64,000 nucleotides of DNA from JBHJGP01 sp050331695 (GCA_050331695.1 JBHJGP010000020.1:1-64000); one strand, 5' to 3'; counted from the first letter of the stretch, positions 35,333 through 44,230 are shown. Translations and numbers: made by a program. Notes: generated by a model not told the origin, from the sequence alone.

Positions 35333-35629
35333 TCAGCCGGTACTCGCCTCCGCGGGAACCTGGGCCTTTTTGGTGAAGGAGGACGGCAGCTCGACATTGA
35401 CCTCGAGCATCGACATGTTGCCGCTCTTGTCGATATCGACCTGGACCTTGTTCTGGTCGATCTCGATGTATTTGCGGATGACCTCGAGGATGTCTTGTTC
35501 CAGCAAATGAATGAAATCCGGACCATCGCCGGAGGTCGCCCGGTCACGAACGACGATGACCTTCAGCCGTTCCTTCGCGGCGTCGGCCGTTCCGGGCTCA
35601 CGCCGGCGAAAGAAGTCGAGTAGTTTCAC
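35333..35629 (-). CDS. minE: Cell division topological specificity factor MinE
   Basis: 98 residues. The N-terminal amphipathic membrane-targeting and MinD-binding segment (MKLLDFFRRREPGTADAAKERL) is followed by IVVRDRA and the dimerisation core HLLEQDILEVIRKYIEID. It displaces MinD from the membrane and drives the pole-to-pole oscillation. Its ATG overlaps the minD stop by 4 bp. The length is a little above the usual 85-90, owing to a C-terminal tail. Confidence 0.95.
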   Translation of the reverse strand: MKLLDFFRRREPGTADAAKERLKVIVVRDRATSGDGPDFIHLLEQDILEVIRKYIEIDQNKVQVDIDKSGNMSMLEVNVELPSSFTKKAQVPAEASTG

Positions 35630-36441
35630 GCGCTCCTCCGTTTGAACCAGCTGAACAGCCCGACCCGTTTGGCCTCGGTGAACCGCATCGGCAGGTCCTT
35701 GCCCTTCAAGCGCTTGATCGCGTCGCGATAGGCCTGACCGGCATCGGAGCCTTCGGGCAGCACCACCGGCTGGCCGGTGTTGGACGCCTGGAGCACCGTA
35801 TCGTCCTGGGGAATCACGCCGATCAACGGTATCGCCAGGATTTCGAGCACGTCCTCCACCTTAAGCATCTCACCGGCGGCGACCCGAAGCGGATCGTACC
35901 GGGTCAGAAGCAGGTGCATCTTGACCGGCTCCTCGCCCTTCTCCGCGCGTTTGGAGCGGCTGTTGAGGATACCGATGATCCGGTCGCTATCGCGCACGGA
36001 CGACACTTCCGGATTGGCGACGACGATCGCCTCGTCGGCGTAGTAAAGCGCCATCATCGCACCCGCCTCGATGCCGGCCGGGCTGTCGCAGATGATGTAT
36101 TCGAAATCCGCACGCAGCTCTTCCAAGACTTTGGAGACACCCTCGCGATCGAGAGCGTCCTTGTCGCGCGTCTGGGACGTCGGCAGAATGTAGAGATTGT
36201 CGAGCCGCTTGTCCTTGATCAGGGCTTGATTGAGGCGAATGCCGTCATTGATGACATTGATGAAGTCGAACACCACCCGGCGTTCGCAGCCCATGATCAG
36301 ATCGAGATTGCGCAAACCCACATCGAAATCGATGACCACTGTCTTGTGGCCTTCTTGCGCCAGGCCGGCGGCGAAGGCCGCGGCACTCGTCGTTTTGCCG
36401 CCGCCCCCTTTTCCCGAGGTGACGACGATAACCTTCGACAA
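35626..36441 (-). CDS. minD: Septum site-determining ATPase MinD
   Basis: 271 residues. The deviant Walker A KGGGGKTTSAAAFAAGLA is at 11-28, with VVIDFDVGLRNLDLIMG (switch) and ICDSPAGIEAGA (Walker B). The C-terminal amphipathic helix FSWFKRRSA (MinD membrane-targeting sequence) attaches ATP-bound dimers to the membrane. It recruits MinC and is stimulated by MinE. The second Walker position reads GGGGKTT, where many MinD proteins have GGVGKTT; this is a common variant. It lies between minC and minE in a normal minCDE operon. Confidence 0.96.
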   Translation of the reverse strand: MSKVIVVTSGKGGGGKTTSAAAFAAGLAQEGHKTVVIDFDVGLRNLDLIMGCERRVVFDFINVINDGIRLNQALIKDKRLDNLYILPTSQTRDKDALDREGVSKVLEELRADFEYIICDSPAGIEAGAMMALYYADEAIVVANPEVSSVRDSDRIIGILNSRSKRAEKGEEPVKMHLLLTRYDPLRVAAGEMLKVEDVLEILAIPLIGVIPQDDTVLQASNTGQPVVLPEGSDAGQAYRDAIKRLKGKDLPMRFTEAKRVGLFSWFKRRSA

Positions 36442-36486
36442 TCCTGTTCTCCTTCGTCCCGGTTTTGTGGTCCCTGACCGCTGCGG

Positions 36487-37269
36487 CTAATCGACGGCTT
36501 CGATCATGAGTTTTTGTTCGGTGCAACGTATGCGTACGCGTCGGTTGAGCAAGCTCGGCTCAATCTGCTCGTTGACCAGATGGAAGCCCGCGATCGAGAC
36601 CAGCTCCGGATCCAATCGATCGCAAAAAATCATCGCACTCTCGTCGCCGTCGATGCCGGCAAACGCGCGGCCTTTCAAACTGGCGTAAATGTGGAGATTG
36701 CCGCTCGCGATCACCTCCGCGCCATTGGCGACCGCCGACAGGCAGACGAGGTCCGCGCCATGGGCGAACACCTGTTGACCGCTTCGTACAGGGTCACGCA
36801 CGATCGTCGCCGATCGGCCGGCCTCGCTGACCGGCTTTGCCTGGCTGGTGGCCACTGGCGGATCGGACTCGGCCTTGGCTTCGACGACCTCCGGCGCCCG
36901 ACTGACTGGCGCTCTGCTACCCGGTGGAAAGACGCTGAGGCTCACCTTGCGCGCCTCCTCGGACCATTGTTCGTCACCATTTTGAATGCCGATCGGAATC
37001 AGCTGGCAGGCCCGGATCTTGGCCACGATCTTCCGCAGTTCCCGCGGCGACTGTTCAAGCTCGACCATCGGCGCGACGTCGAGGATGACAGGCGCGAAAC
37101 GGTAGAACTCGGGCGACTTCGCAGTCTCCTTGTAGAGCTCGTCGAACACGCCCGGCACGCTCGGATCCTGCACGCGGAGCGATAGGACGGTCTGCATCGA
37201 CCCCCGGATCTGAAACGGTTTGGCACGCGGCTTTTGTGCCGACGCCTCTGGAGAGGGCGCCACGGTCAA
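36487..37269 (-). CDS. minC: Septum site-determining inhibitor MinC
   Basis: 260 residues. The N-terminal FtsZ-inhibiting domain (about 15-110) starts FQIRGSMQTVLSLRV. A linker rich in Ala, Ser and Pro is followed by the C-terminal beta-helix domain (about 155-260): VRSGQQVFAHGADLVCLSAVANGAEVIASGNLHIY, GRAFAGIDGDESAMIFC and the final LMIEAVD. It inhibits Z-ring assembly and is positioned by MinD. First gene of minCDE. The upstream 135 bp carry direct repeats. Confidence 0.94.
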   Translation of the reverse strand: MTVAPSPEASAQKPRAKPFQIRGSMQTVLSLRVQDPSVPGVFDELYKETAKSPEFYRFAPVILDVAPMVELEQSPRELRKIVAKIRACQLIPIGIQNGDEQWSEEARKVSLSVFPPGSRAPVSRAPEVVEAKAESDPPVATSQAKPVSEAGRSATIVRDPVRSGQQVFAHGADLVCLSAVANGAEVIASGNLHIYASLKGRAFAGIDGDESAMIFCDRLDPELVSIAGFHLVNEQIEPSLLNRRVRIRCTEQKLMIEAVD

Positions 37270-37370
37270 GAGTTCACTCCCAGGTAGATTCTAAAAGCGA
37301 GAATTTCCCTAGTCTGCGCCACGAAAAACCGCATTGCAAGCGGCGAAAAACCTTAGAAATGCCTCGTTTA

Positions 37371-37414
37371 ACTTATCCCCAACTTATTGGATCTTGATCT
37401 CGACTTATCCCCAA
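37371..37414. repeat. 12-bp direct repeats resembling DnaA boxes upstream of minC
   Basis: ACTTATCCCCAA occurs at 37371-37382 and again at 37403-37414, 32 bp apart, with a third shorter ACTTAT copy at 37382-37387. The second copy runs into the trmFO stop codon. The core TTATCCCCA is one base away from the DnaA-box consensus TTATCCACA. The tract is AT-rich relative to the surroundings and lies about 100 bp upstream of the minC start. Possible DnaA or other regulator binding. Confidence 0.35.
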
Positions 37415-38781
37415 TTGTGAGATCCGGCGGCCGCTTTCTTCGACCTTGTCCAGGCCTCGAGATCGGCGAGCGCCCGGCGGGCCATCCACGGTTTGCGCTC
37501 TTTTTTTCTGAGCAGTACCGTCGGCGGCGGCAGCAAGCCGAAATTGATGTTCATCGGCTGGAAGGTCTCCGCGTCCGCCCCGCCGGTGATGTGGCGAAGA
37601 AGCGCGCCATGGGCGGGCGTTTCGGGCGGCGGCGTGAAGCTTTGGCCGCGCAACTCATGAGCCGCGAACCGGGCGGCGAGACCACCGATTGCAGCGCTTT
37701 CGACATAGCCCTCGCAGCCGGTGATCTGGCCGGCGAAGCGAATATGGGGTGCCGCTTTCATCCGCAGCTCGCCGTCCAGAAGCCGCGGGCTGTTGATGAA
37801 GGTGTTGCGGTGCACGCCGCCGAGGCGGGCAAACTCAGCCTTTTCCAGGCCGGGAACGGTCCGGAAAACCCTAGCCTGCTCGCCATAGGCCAGCTTGGTC
37901 TGAAATCCGACCATGTTGTAGAGCGTGCCCAGCGCATTGTCCTGGCGGAGCTGAACGACCGCGAAGGGACGCCGGCCGGTTCGGGGGTCGCTGAGCCCGA
38001 CCGGTTTCATCGGTCCGTAAGCGAGCGTCATCGCTCCCCGTTCAGCCATGACCTCGATCGGCATGCAGCCTTCGAAATAGGGCGTGTCCTTTTCCCAGTC
38101 CTTGAACGCGTGTTTTTCGCCGGCAAGCAGCGCTTCGATGAAGCGACTATACTGCTCTTCGTCGAGGGGACAGTTGATGTAGTCCCGGCCGCTGCCACCC
38201 GGTCCCTCCTTGTCGTAGCGGGACTGGAACCAGGCGACGTCGAAATTGATACTGTCTTTGTGGACGATCGGCGCGATCGCATCGAAAAAGGCCAACTGCT
38301 CCTCGCCGCCCAGCTCGCGAATGGCGTCGGCGAGCCCGGTCGAGGTCAAGGGGCCGGTGGCGATGATCACCGGGCCGTCTTCGGCCGGTGGTAGATGGTC
38401 GATGGCGCGGCGCTCGACCCGGATCAGCGGCTCGTCCTGGATCGCCGCCTCGACCGCCTGGGAGAACTGATCCCGGTCGACCGCCAGAGCCCCTCCAGCC
38501 GGTACCTTGTGGGCGTCGCCCTTGGCCATGACCAGAGAGCCCAACCGGCGCATTTCCTCATGAAGAAGGCCAACCGCATTGTTCATGGAATCGTCGGATC
38601 GAAACGAATTCGAGCAGACCAGCTCGGCGAGGCCGTCGGTCTTGTGGGCCGCCGTCGCCCGGACACCTCGCATTTCGCTTAGCGTGACCGAAATGCCCAA
38701 TCGGGCAAGCTGCCAAGCTGCTTCACAGCCGGCGAGACCGCCACCGACGACATGAACATGGTGCGCCAAAGATGTCCCCAC
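37405..38781 (-). CDS. trmFO: Methylenetetrahydrofolate--tRNA-(uracil-5-)-methyltransferase TrmFO
   Basis: 458 residues. A folate/FAD-dependent enzyme that forms m5U54 in the tRNA T-loop. The FAD motif HVVGGGLAGCEAAWQLA is near residues 10-25, with KTDGLAELVCSNSFRSDD carrying a key Cys, and GQITGCEGYVESAAIGGLAAR near the C-terminus. The start is a GTG at 38781 with CCGGAG 6 nt upstream; TTG at 38769 is an alternative. The open frame continues far upstream to 39555 but that part is a random extension opposite other genes. Confidence 0.93.
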   Translation of the reverse strand: MGTSLAHHVHVVGGGLAGCEAAWQLARLGISVTLSEMRGVRATAAHKTDGLAELVCSNSFRSDDSMNNAVGLLHEEMRRLGSLVMAKGDAHKVPAGGALAVDRDQFSQAVEAAIQDEPLIRVERRAIDHLPPAEDGPVIIATGPLTSTGLADAIRELGGEEQLAFFDAIAPIVHKDSINFDVAWFQSRYDKEGPGGSGRDYINCPLDEEQYSRFIEALLAGEKHAFKDWEKDTPYFEGCMPIEVMAERGAMTLAYGPMKPVGLSDPRTGRRPFAVVQLRQDNALGTLYNMVGFQTKLAYGEQARVFRTVPGLEKAEFARLGGVHRNTFINSPRLLDGELRMKAAPHIRFAGQITGCEGYVESAAIGGLAARFAAHELRGQSFTPPPETPAHGALLRHITGGADAETFQPMNINFGLLPPPTVLLRKKERKPWMARRALADLEAWTRSKKAAAGSHNWG

Positions 38782-38889
38782 TTCGCTCCGGCATTGATCT
38801 TTCGCTATTAGAGTAGTGTTTGTCGGCAAGCGAGAACAGGAAGTTGCGGTCGGTTCCGGCCGGCTTCCCCGAACGGGTGGTTCGCTCGG

Positions 38890-39237
38890 ATGTTCGCTCA
38901 CAGCGACGCCATGGGTTTCGGCCAGATCGCGGCTTTGGTCACGGTTCTGGCGCTCGCTGGCCTCATGGCCGTTGCCGACCCGGCACCGATGATCGTCGCC
39001 GGTGCAACCGCGCTTTTCGGCGGTGGCCTTGCTTGGCAACTCGCGGTCGGTCATCGGCGCCAGCCGGATATGCTCCGGGTTTTGACCGCCGGTGCGGTAA
39101 CCGGGGCCCTGGTCGACGGTGTCTTGTGGTTTCTGTTTCCGGGCCTGCTTCGGGCGTCGGCCGCGGCGCTCGCGGTTGCCTTGGGCATGCTGACCGCGGA
39201 GGCCTATATCCGCCTTCTCAACGCCCGGCGGCCATGA
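38890..39237 (+). CDS. Small hypothetical membrane protein
   Basis: 115 residues (alternative start at 38911). Four hydrophobic segments, about 9-28, 31-50, 62-82 and 87-106, with short loops and a GHRRQPD turn. The last segment is followed by the basic tail RLLNARRP. No family is recognised. Its stop is 66 bp from the ABC importer gene on the same strand, so it may be co-transcribed. The composition and hydrophobic pattern support a real gene, but I cannot assign a function. Confidence 0.6.
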   Translation: MFAHSDAMGFGQIAALVTVLALAGLMAVADPAPMIVAGATALFGGGLAWQLAVGHRRQPDMLRVLTAGAVTGALVDGVLWFLFPGLLRASAAALAVALGMLTAEAYIRLLNARRP

Positions 39238-39303
39238 ACGTCGACAAGGCCGAACACAGCGGATAGGCAGATAGCATCGATCGATAAAAACGGGAGAAAA
39301 ACC

Positions 39304-40275
39304 GTGGGCACGAGGCGTGAGTTTGGGCTTTTGACGGCTGCCGCGATCAGTCTCGCCGTGGCCCCCGGGACCGTTTGGGCCGCCGATAAGACCGTGGCGA
39401 TCACCGCCATCGTCGAGCATCCGGCCCTCGACGCCTGCCGCGAGGGCATCATCGAAGCACTGGCCGAGGCCGGTTATGTCGAGGGCGAAAACACGGAGAT
39501 CCTGTTCGAGAGCGCTCAGGGCAACCCGGCGACCGCGGCCCAGATCGCGCGCCAATTCGTCGGCGAGGAGCCTGACGTGATCGTGCCGATCTCCACACCA
39601 TCAGCCCAGGCCGTGGTGGCCGCCACGAGCAACATTCCGGTGGTCTTTACCGCCGTCACCGATCCGGTCGGCGCCAAGCTCGTGAGTGACCCGGATCAGC
39701 CGGGCGGCAATGTCACCGGCATGTCGGATCTGTCGCCGATCGGCCTGCATCTGGACCTGGTTCGGGAACTGGCGCCCGATGCCACTCGCCTGGGCGTGAT
39801 CAGCAATCCGGGCGAGGCCAATTCGGTGACCCTGGTCAATCTCATCGAGGAACTGGCGCCCGAACGCGGCTTCGAGGTGGTCGAAGCCTCAGCGCCTCAG
39901 TCATCGGCCGTGCTGCCAGCCGCCCAAAGCCTGGTCGGCGATGTCGATGTCATCTACGTGCCGACGGACAATACGGTGGTTACGGCGCTGGAGGCGATCG
40001 TTCAGGTCGGCACCGAGAACGGCATCCCAGTGATCGCTGGTGATACCGACAGCGTGCCGCGAGGCGCGGTCGCGGCGCTGGGCTTCAACTATGGCGACGT
40101 GGGCCGTCAGACCGGCCGGATGGTGGCGGCCGTGCTGAATGGAGCGAATCCGGGCACCATCCCGGTCGAGGGCGTCGAGATCACCGAGCTCCACGTCAAT
40201 CCATCCGCCGCCGACGCCATGGGCGTGAGCTTGTCCGACGAGATCCTGGAGCGCGCCCACACCGTCATCGAGTAG
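39304..40275 (+). CDS. ABC transporter substrate-binding protein, TrpX-like (ABC_sub_bind/COG2984)
   Basis: 323 residues with a signal peptide (1-26, ending TVWA) and no lipobox. The mature start VAITAIVEHPALDACREGI is the hallmark of the COG2984 group that includes the tryptophan importer component TrpX. Periplasmic two-lobe features follow: FESAQGNPATAAQIARQFV, PVVFTAVTDPVGAKLV and GFNYGDVGRQTGRMVAAVL. It begins with GTG preceded by GGGAGAAAA. First of four genes: binding protein, permease, ATPase, TrpB2. An aromatic amino acid or relative is the most likely ligand. Confidence 0.85.
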   Translation: MGTRREFGLLTAAAISLAVAPGTVWAADKTVAITAIVEHPALDACREGIIEALAEAGYVEGENTEILFESAQGNPATAAQIARQFVGEEPDVIVPISTPSAQAVVAATSNIPVVFTAVTDPVGAKLVSDPDQPGGNVTGMSDLSPIGLHLDLVRELAPDATRLGVISNPGEANSVTLVNLIEELAPERGFEVVEASAPQSSAVLPAAQSLVGDVDVIYVPTDNTVVTALEAIVQVGTENGIPVIAGDTDSVPRGAVAALGFNYGDVGRQTGRMVAAVLNGANPGTIPVEGVEITELHVNPSAADAMGVSLSDEILERAHTVIE

Positions 40276-40308
40276 GCCCCCGAACGGGCGCAGGTCGGAA
40301 TCGGGCGG

Positions 40309-41202
40309 GTGAGCCTGTTCGCGTTCATGGGCGCGATCGAGATCGGTCTCATCTACGCGTTGGTGGCGCTCGGCGTTTTCTTGTCGTTTCGGGTCCTGAA
40401 CTTCCCGGACCTGACTGTCGACGGCAGTTTTCCCCTGGGCGCTGCCGTTGCGGCCACCGCGATCGTCAGTGGCGTCAATCCCTTCCTCGCGACCCTGATC
40501 GCGATCCTCGCCGGCGCGGCGGCGGGCCTGGTCACGGCCTTCCTCAATCTGCGTTTTCAAATCCTGCATCTGCTGGCCAGCATCCTGACCATGATCGCAT
40601 TATTCTCGATCAATCTCAGGATCATGGGCAGACCCAACGTGCCCCTCATCGGCGAGCCCAGCGTGATCTCGCCCTTCACTGTGCTCGAGCTCCGCCCCGT
40701 CTATCTGAAACCTCTGATTTTAGCCGTCCTGATCGCACTCATCGCATGGCTGCTGGCGCGTTTTCTTTCAAGCCACTATGGCCTGGCGCTTCGGGCCACC
40801 GGTGTGAACCCCAAGAATGCCCGGGCCCAGGGTGTCGCGACCGCCGGCGCCACCTATACCGGGATGGCCCTCAGCAATGGGTTGGTCGGTCTCGCCGGCG
40901 CCCTTTTCGCCCAGACCAACGGCGTTGCCGACGTCACCATCGGCACCGGCACCATCGTGGTCGGTCTCGCCGCTGTCATCGTCGGCGAAACCCTGGTGCC
41001 CGGCCGAGGCGTTGTCATCGCCGTGCTCGCCTGCGTCGTCGGTTCGCTGCTCTACCGGATCGCGGTCGCGTTCGCCCTCAATGCCGACGCCCTCGGCCTG
41101 GAGGCCTCCGATCTCAATCTGGTCACGGCCGTCCTGGTGGCCCTCGCCCTGATCCTTCCCCGCTGGCGGGCGGCCCGGGCACGACTGACGGGGCGGCCAT
41201 GA
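40309..41202 (+). CDS. ABC transporter permease, TrpY-like (COG4120)
   Basis: 297 residues with about nine hydrophobic segments, a branched-chain-type permease. The opening MSLFAFMGAIEIGLIYALVALGVFLSFRVLNFPDLTVDGSFPLGAA is split by short loops as in COG4120. The cytoplasmic coupling segment is GLALRATGVNPKNARAQGV. The start is GTG at 40309 and the stop overlaps the ATPase start by 4 bp. Forms the membrane channel for the binding protein encoded 33 bp upstream. Confidence 0.85.
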   Translation: MSLFAFMGAIEIGLIYALVALGVFLSFRVLNFPDLTVDGSFPLGAAVAATAIVSGVNPFLATLIAILAGAAAGLVTAFLNLRFQILHLLASILTMIALFSINLRIMGRPNVPLIGEPSVISPFTVLELRPVYLKPLILAVLIALIAWLLARFLSSHYGLALRATGVNPKNARAQGVATAGATYTGMALSNGLVGLAGALFAQTNGVADVTIGTGTIVVGLAAVIVGETLVPGRGVVIAVLACVVGSLLYRIAVAFALNADALGLEASDLNLVTAVLVALALILPRWRAARARLTGRP

Positions 41203-41990
41203 TCACCGTCGAGGATGTCCGCGTTGTTTTCAATCCAGGCACCGTTCTGGAGACTGTGGGGCTTGACGGCATCAGCCTGACCCTCGAGCCCGGCCAGATG
41301 GTGACCGTGATCGGCAGCAATGGTGCCGGCAAATCAACCCTTCTCAATGTCATCGCCGGTGACGTGATGGCGAGCCGGGGCCGGATTGCCGTCGACGGCC
41401 AGGATGTGACCCGCTGGTCCCAGGAGCGGCGCGCCGCCTTGGTGGCGCGGGTCTTTCAGGATCCGCTCGCCGGTAGTTTCGAGAGCCTGACCATCGAGGA
41501 GAACCTGGCGATCGCCGGCAGACGCGGGCGGCATCGGGGGTTCGGGCTCGCGATCGATAACCGGGCTCGCGAGGGGTTTCGCCAGGAGTTGGCCGGTCTT
41601 GGTCTCGGTCTCGAACATCGGCTGGGCGAACGCATGGACCGGCTTTCGGGCGGCCAACGCCAGGCGGTGAGCCTGCTCGCCACCTGTCTGGCGCCGACCA
41701 AATTGCTGCTTCTGGACGAGCACACGGCCGCGCTCGATCCGAAGATTGCGGCGTTCGTCCTTAAGCTCACCGACCGGCTGGTGACGGAACGAAACCTGAC
41801 GACCTTGATGGTGACGCACTCCATGCGTCAGGCCCTGGACCACGGAAATCGCACGATCATGCTCCACGAGGGCAAGATCGTGTTCGACGTATCGGGCGAG
41901 GAGCGAGAGCGGCTGGACGTCGCCGACCTGGTTGAGCTCTTCAGCCAACGCCGCGGCGAAGCCTTGGCCGACGACGCGCTTCTGCTGTAG
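41199..41990 (+). CDS. ABC transporter ATPase, TrpZ-like (COG1101)
   Basis: 263 residues starting at the ATGA overlap with the permease stop; the open frame upstream of 41199 is spurious. Walker A is GSNGAGKSTLLN, the signature is MDRLSGGQRQAVSLLA, Walker B is KLLLLDEHTAALDP, and the switch His is in MVTHSMRQAL. The DEHTAALDP wording is usual for the COG1101 group that partners COG2984 and COG4120. It powers import. Followed after 33 bp by trpB2. Confidence 0.88.
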   Translation: MITVEDVRVVFNPGTVLETVGLDGISLTLEPGQMVTVIGSNGAGKSTLLNVIAGDVMASRGRIAVDGQDVTRWSQERRAALVARVFQDPLAGSFESLTIEENLAIAGRRGRHRGFGLAIDNRAREGFRQELAGLGLGLEHRLGERMDRLSGGQRQAVSLLATCLAPTKLLLLDEHTAALDPKIAAFVLKLTDRLVTERNLTTLMVTHSMRQALDHGNRTIMLHEGKIVFDVSGEERERLDVADLVELFSQRRGEALADDALLL

Positions 41991-42023
41991 AGCGAAAGAG
42001 CGAGACGAACGGGAGGCGGGCCT

Positions 42024-43382
42024 TTGACAACGACAAAATATCTTTTGGGCGAGGATCAGATCCCGACGGCCTGGTACAACCTAGCCGCCGATCTGCCGGA
42101 ACCGCTGGCGCCACCGATTCATCCCGGAACCCACGAGCCGATCGGGCCCGACGCCCTGGCTCCGCTCTTTCCCCAAGCCTTGATTGAGCAGGAGGTAAGC
42201 CAGGAACGGGAGATCCCGATCCCGGACGAAGTGCGCGAGGTTCTAAAGCTGTGGCGGCCGACGCCGCTCTACCGCGCCCGCCGCCTGGAACGCGCGCTCG
42301 ATACCCCGGCCCGCATCTATTACAAATATGAAGGCGTGAGCCCGGCCGGCTCGCACAAGCCCAACACAGCCGTCGCCCAGGCCTACTACAACGCTCAGGA
42401 AGGGGTGAAGCGGCTCACCACGGAGACGGGAGCCGGCCAGTGGGGCAGCTCGCTTGCTTTCGCCGGCGCTCTGTTCGACCTCGAGGTCGACGTCTACATG
42501 GTCAAGGTCAGTTTTCAACAAAAGCCCTATCGCCGGGCGCTGATGGAGAGTTACGGTGCCCGCTGCGTGGCGAGCCCGTCGGACGAGACCCGATCGGGCA
42601 AGGCGATCCTGGCCAAGGAGCCGGACAATCCGGGCTCGCTCGGCATCGCCATCTCGGAGGCTGTGGAAATGGCCGCCGGCCGGGATGACACCAAGTATGC
42701 GCTTGGCTCGGTGCTCAACCACGTTCTCCTGCACCAAACGGTGATCGGCCGGGAGGCGATCGCGCAGATGGCTCTAGCCGGCGACGAGGTCGACGTGGTG
42801 GTCGGCTGCACCGGCGGCGGCTCCAACTTCGCCGGCATCGCCTTCCCCTACCTGTGCGCCATGCTCCGGGGCGTGCACAAGACAAAAATCAAGGCCTGTG
42901 AGCCGGCGGCGTGTCCCTCCCTCACCCGGGGGCGATTCGCCTATGATTTCGGCGACACCGGCCAATCGACCCCGCTGATGAAGATGCACACCCTGGGCTC
43001 GGCTTTCATTCCGCCGGGCTTTCACGCGGGCGGGCTTCGCTATCACGGCATGGCGCCCCTGGTGAGCCACATCAAGGAGCTGGGCCTGATCGAGGCTGTC
43101 GCCTACCAGCAGCTCACCTGTTTCGAGGCCGGCGTCCTGTTCGCGCGGACCGAAGGCATCCTTCCGGCTCCCGAAGCCACCCATGCGGTCAAGGGCGCGA
43201 TCGAGGAGGCCGAAAAGGCTAAAGAGGCCGGCGAGGCCAAGGTGATCTTGTTCAATCTCTGCGGCCACGGCCATTTCGACATGCAGGCCTACACCGACTT
43301 CTTCGCCGGAAAGCTTTCGGACAAAAGCTACGCCGAGGACGCCCTCGCCCGAAGCCTCGAAGGCCTGCCCGAGGTGGCGTGA
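42024..43382 (+). CDS. trpB2: TrpB-like pyridoxal-phosphate enzyme (TrpB2, tryptophan synthase beta-like)
   Basis: 452 residues. PLP-dependent beta-replacement enzyme of the TrpB2 group, longer than TrpB1 by about 50 residues. The PLP-binding lysine is Lys112 in SPAGSHKPNTA; KRLTTETGAGQWGSSLAFA is the substrate loop and VVGCTGGGSNFAGIAFP the phosphate-binding loop. Start TTG at 42024 preceded by GGGAGGCGGG. It follows the TrpXYZ-like importer by 33 bp, and no trpA or other trp gene is near. TrpB2 makes tryptophan from indole and (phospho)serine in some organisms; here its substrate may be what the importer brings in. Confidence 0.87.
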   Translation: MTTTKYLLGEDQIPTAWYNLAADLPEPLAPPIHPGTHEPIGPDALAPLFPQALIEQEVSQEREIPIPDEVREVLKLWRPTPLYRARRLERALDTPARIYYKYEGVSPAGSHKPNTAVAQAYYNAQEGVKRLTTETGAGQWGSSLAFAGALFDLEVDVYMVKVSFQQKPYRRALMESYGARCVASPSDETRSGKAILAKEPDNPGSLGIAISEAVEMAAGRDDTKYALGSVLNHVLLHQTVIGREAIAQMALAGDEVDVVVGCTGGGSNFAGIAFPYLCAMLRGVHKTKIKACEPAACPSLTRGRFAYDFGDTGQSTPLMKMHTLGSAFIPPGFHAGGLRYHGMAPLVSHIKELGLIEAVAYQQLTCFEAGVLFARTEGILPAPEATHAVKGAIEEAEKAKEAGEAKVILFNLCGHGHFDMQAYTDFFAGKLSDKSYAEDALARSLEGLPEVA

Positions 43383-43591
43383 GGTTTGGTCCAGCGCGCC
43401 GCCTAAGCGTCCGGAAGATGAATGTTTCAGCCCCAGGCTGTGCGAGATCATTCGAACGCGGGTACCTGGCTTCAGGGAATGCTGCATGCCGCTACGGGCG
43501 ATATGCGGCGTCCGCCCTGGAGCACACTCTGAACTTCGAATAGGCGGTTGTCCGTCGTACGGCCGAAAGGCGACGGTCGAGAGCCGCGTGC

Positions 43592-43987
43592 TCACGAATT
43601 GCGGAGCGCGTCGATCTCGCGGGCTAGGCGGTATTCGCGCGAGGTGACCTTACGCTCGGCCGCCTCGAGGCGTTCTTCCAGTCGGTCGAACTGGCGAAGT
43701 AGGTCCGCGGCGGTCCGGGATGGCTTGTTCGAAGCCGACCCGGCGGCCTCGTGCGCTGTTGTCTGGTTTTGTTGATCGGCAGACGCCACCCGTAAGGTAC
43801 AGCCGGCGATCAGGTAGAGCAGCATGACCAGGGGTGTCAGGACGAAACATCCGCCGATGGTCAGCAGGCGAACGACCACATGCTGCATGCCGAGATGGTC
43901 GGCGATCCCGGCACAGACGCCGAGCAGCACCCGGTCATGCCGGTTGCGGTACAGCGGTGGCCGCGACGCGTTTTTTACCGTTCCCAT
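43592..43987 (-). CDS. pspC: Phage shock protein C-like (PspC domain)
   Basis: 131 residues. The PspC domain PPLYRNRHDRVLLGVCAGIADHLGMQHVVVRLLT lies at about 9-42. A membrane helix (CFVLTPLVMLLYLIAGCTL, about 47-65) and a C-terminal coiled coil (FDRLEERLEAAERKV) follow. It works with PspA and PspB in the response to membrane stress. It overlaps pspB by 13 bp and is the last gene of the operon. The 209 bp between it and trpB2 (43383-43591) hold no gene. Confidence 0.87.
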   Translation of the reverse strand: MGTVKNASRPPLYRNRHDRVLLGVCAGIADHLGMQHVVVRLLTIGGCFVLTPLVMLLYLIAGCTLRVASADQQNQTTAHEAAGSASNKPSRTAADLLRQFDRLEERLEAAERKVTSREYRLAREIDALRNS

Positions 43988-44226
43988 GCCCGGCCCTGAT
44001 CACGGGTCTCCGTGGCGCCGGTGCCGATGATCCGTTCGACGGAATCCAGACGCCGCTCCATACGATCCAGGCCGAGCGCGAGTCTTTCGAGATCCTGAGC
44101 ATCGGCGGACGCAGCCGCAGGCCCGGTCTCGCCCACATTGCGCCGCCGCGCCAGCGCCCAAACAGGAATGGCGACGATCGCGGCCAGCACCAAGAAGCTC
44201 ATCAGGGATGCGGAGCCGGTGACCAT
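43975..44226 (-). CDS. pspB: Phage shock protein B-like membrane protein
   Basis: 83 residues. One N-terminal transmembrane helix (SFLVLAAIVAIPVWALARRR, about 10-29) is followed by a charged coiled-coil region (DLERLALGLDRMERRLDSVERII) and a short tail. This architecture and its position between pspA and pspC identify it as PspB. It lies 4 bp downstream of pspA. PspB and PspC sense envelope stress and release PspA from inhibition. Confidence 0.82.
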   Translation of the reverse strand: MVTGSASLMSFLVLAAIVAIPVWALARRRNVGETGPAAASADAQDLERLALGLDRMERRLDSVERIIGTGATETRDQGRAWER

Positions 44227-44230
44227 CGGA

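Noticed and set aside
38782..39555. Long N-terminal extension of TrmFO
   Set aside because: Low-complexity sequence without family match; a GTG start with CCGGAG at 38781 gives the normal TrmFO length, and real plus-strand genes occupy the region.
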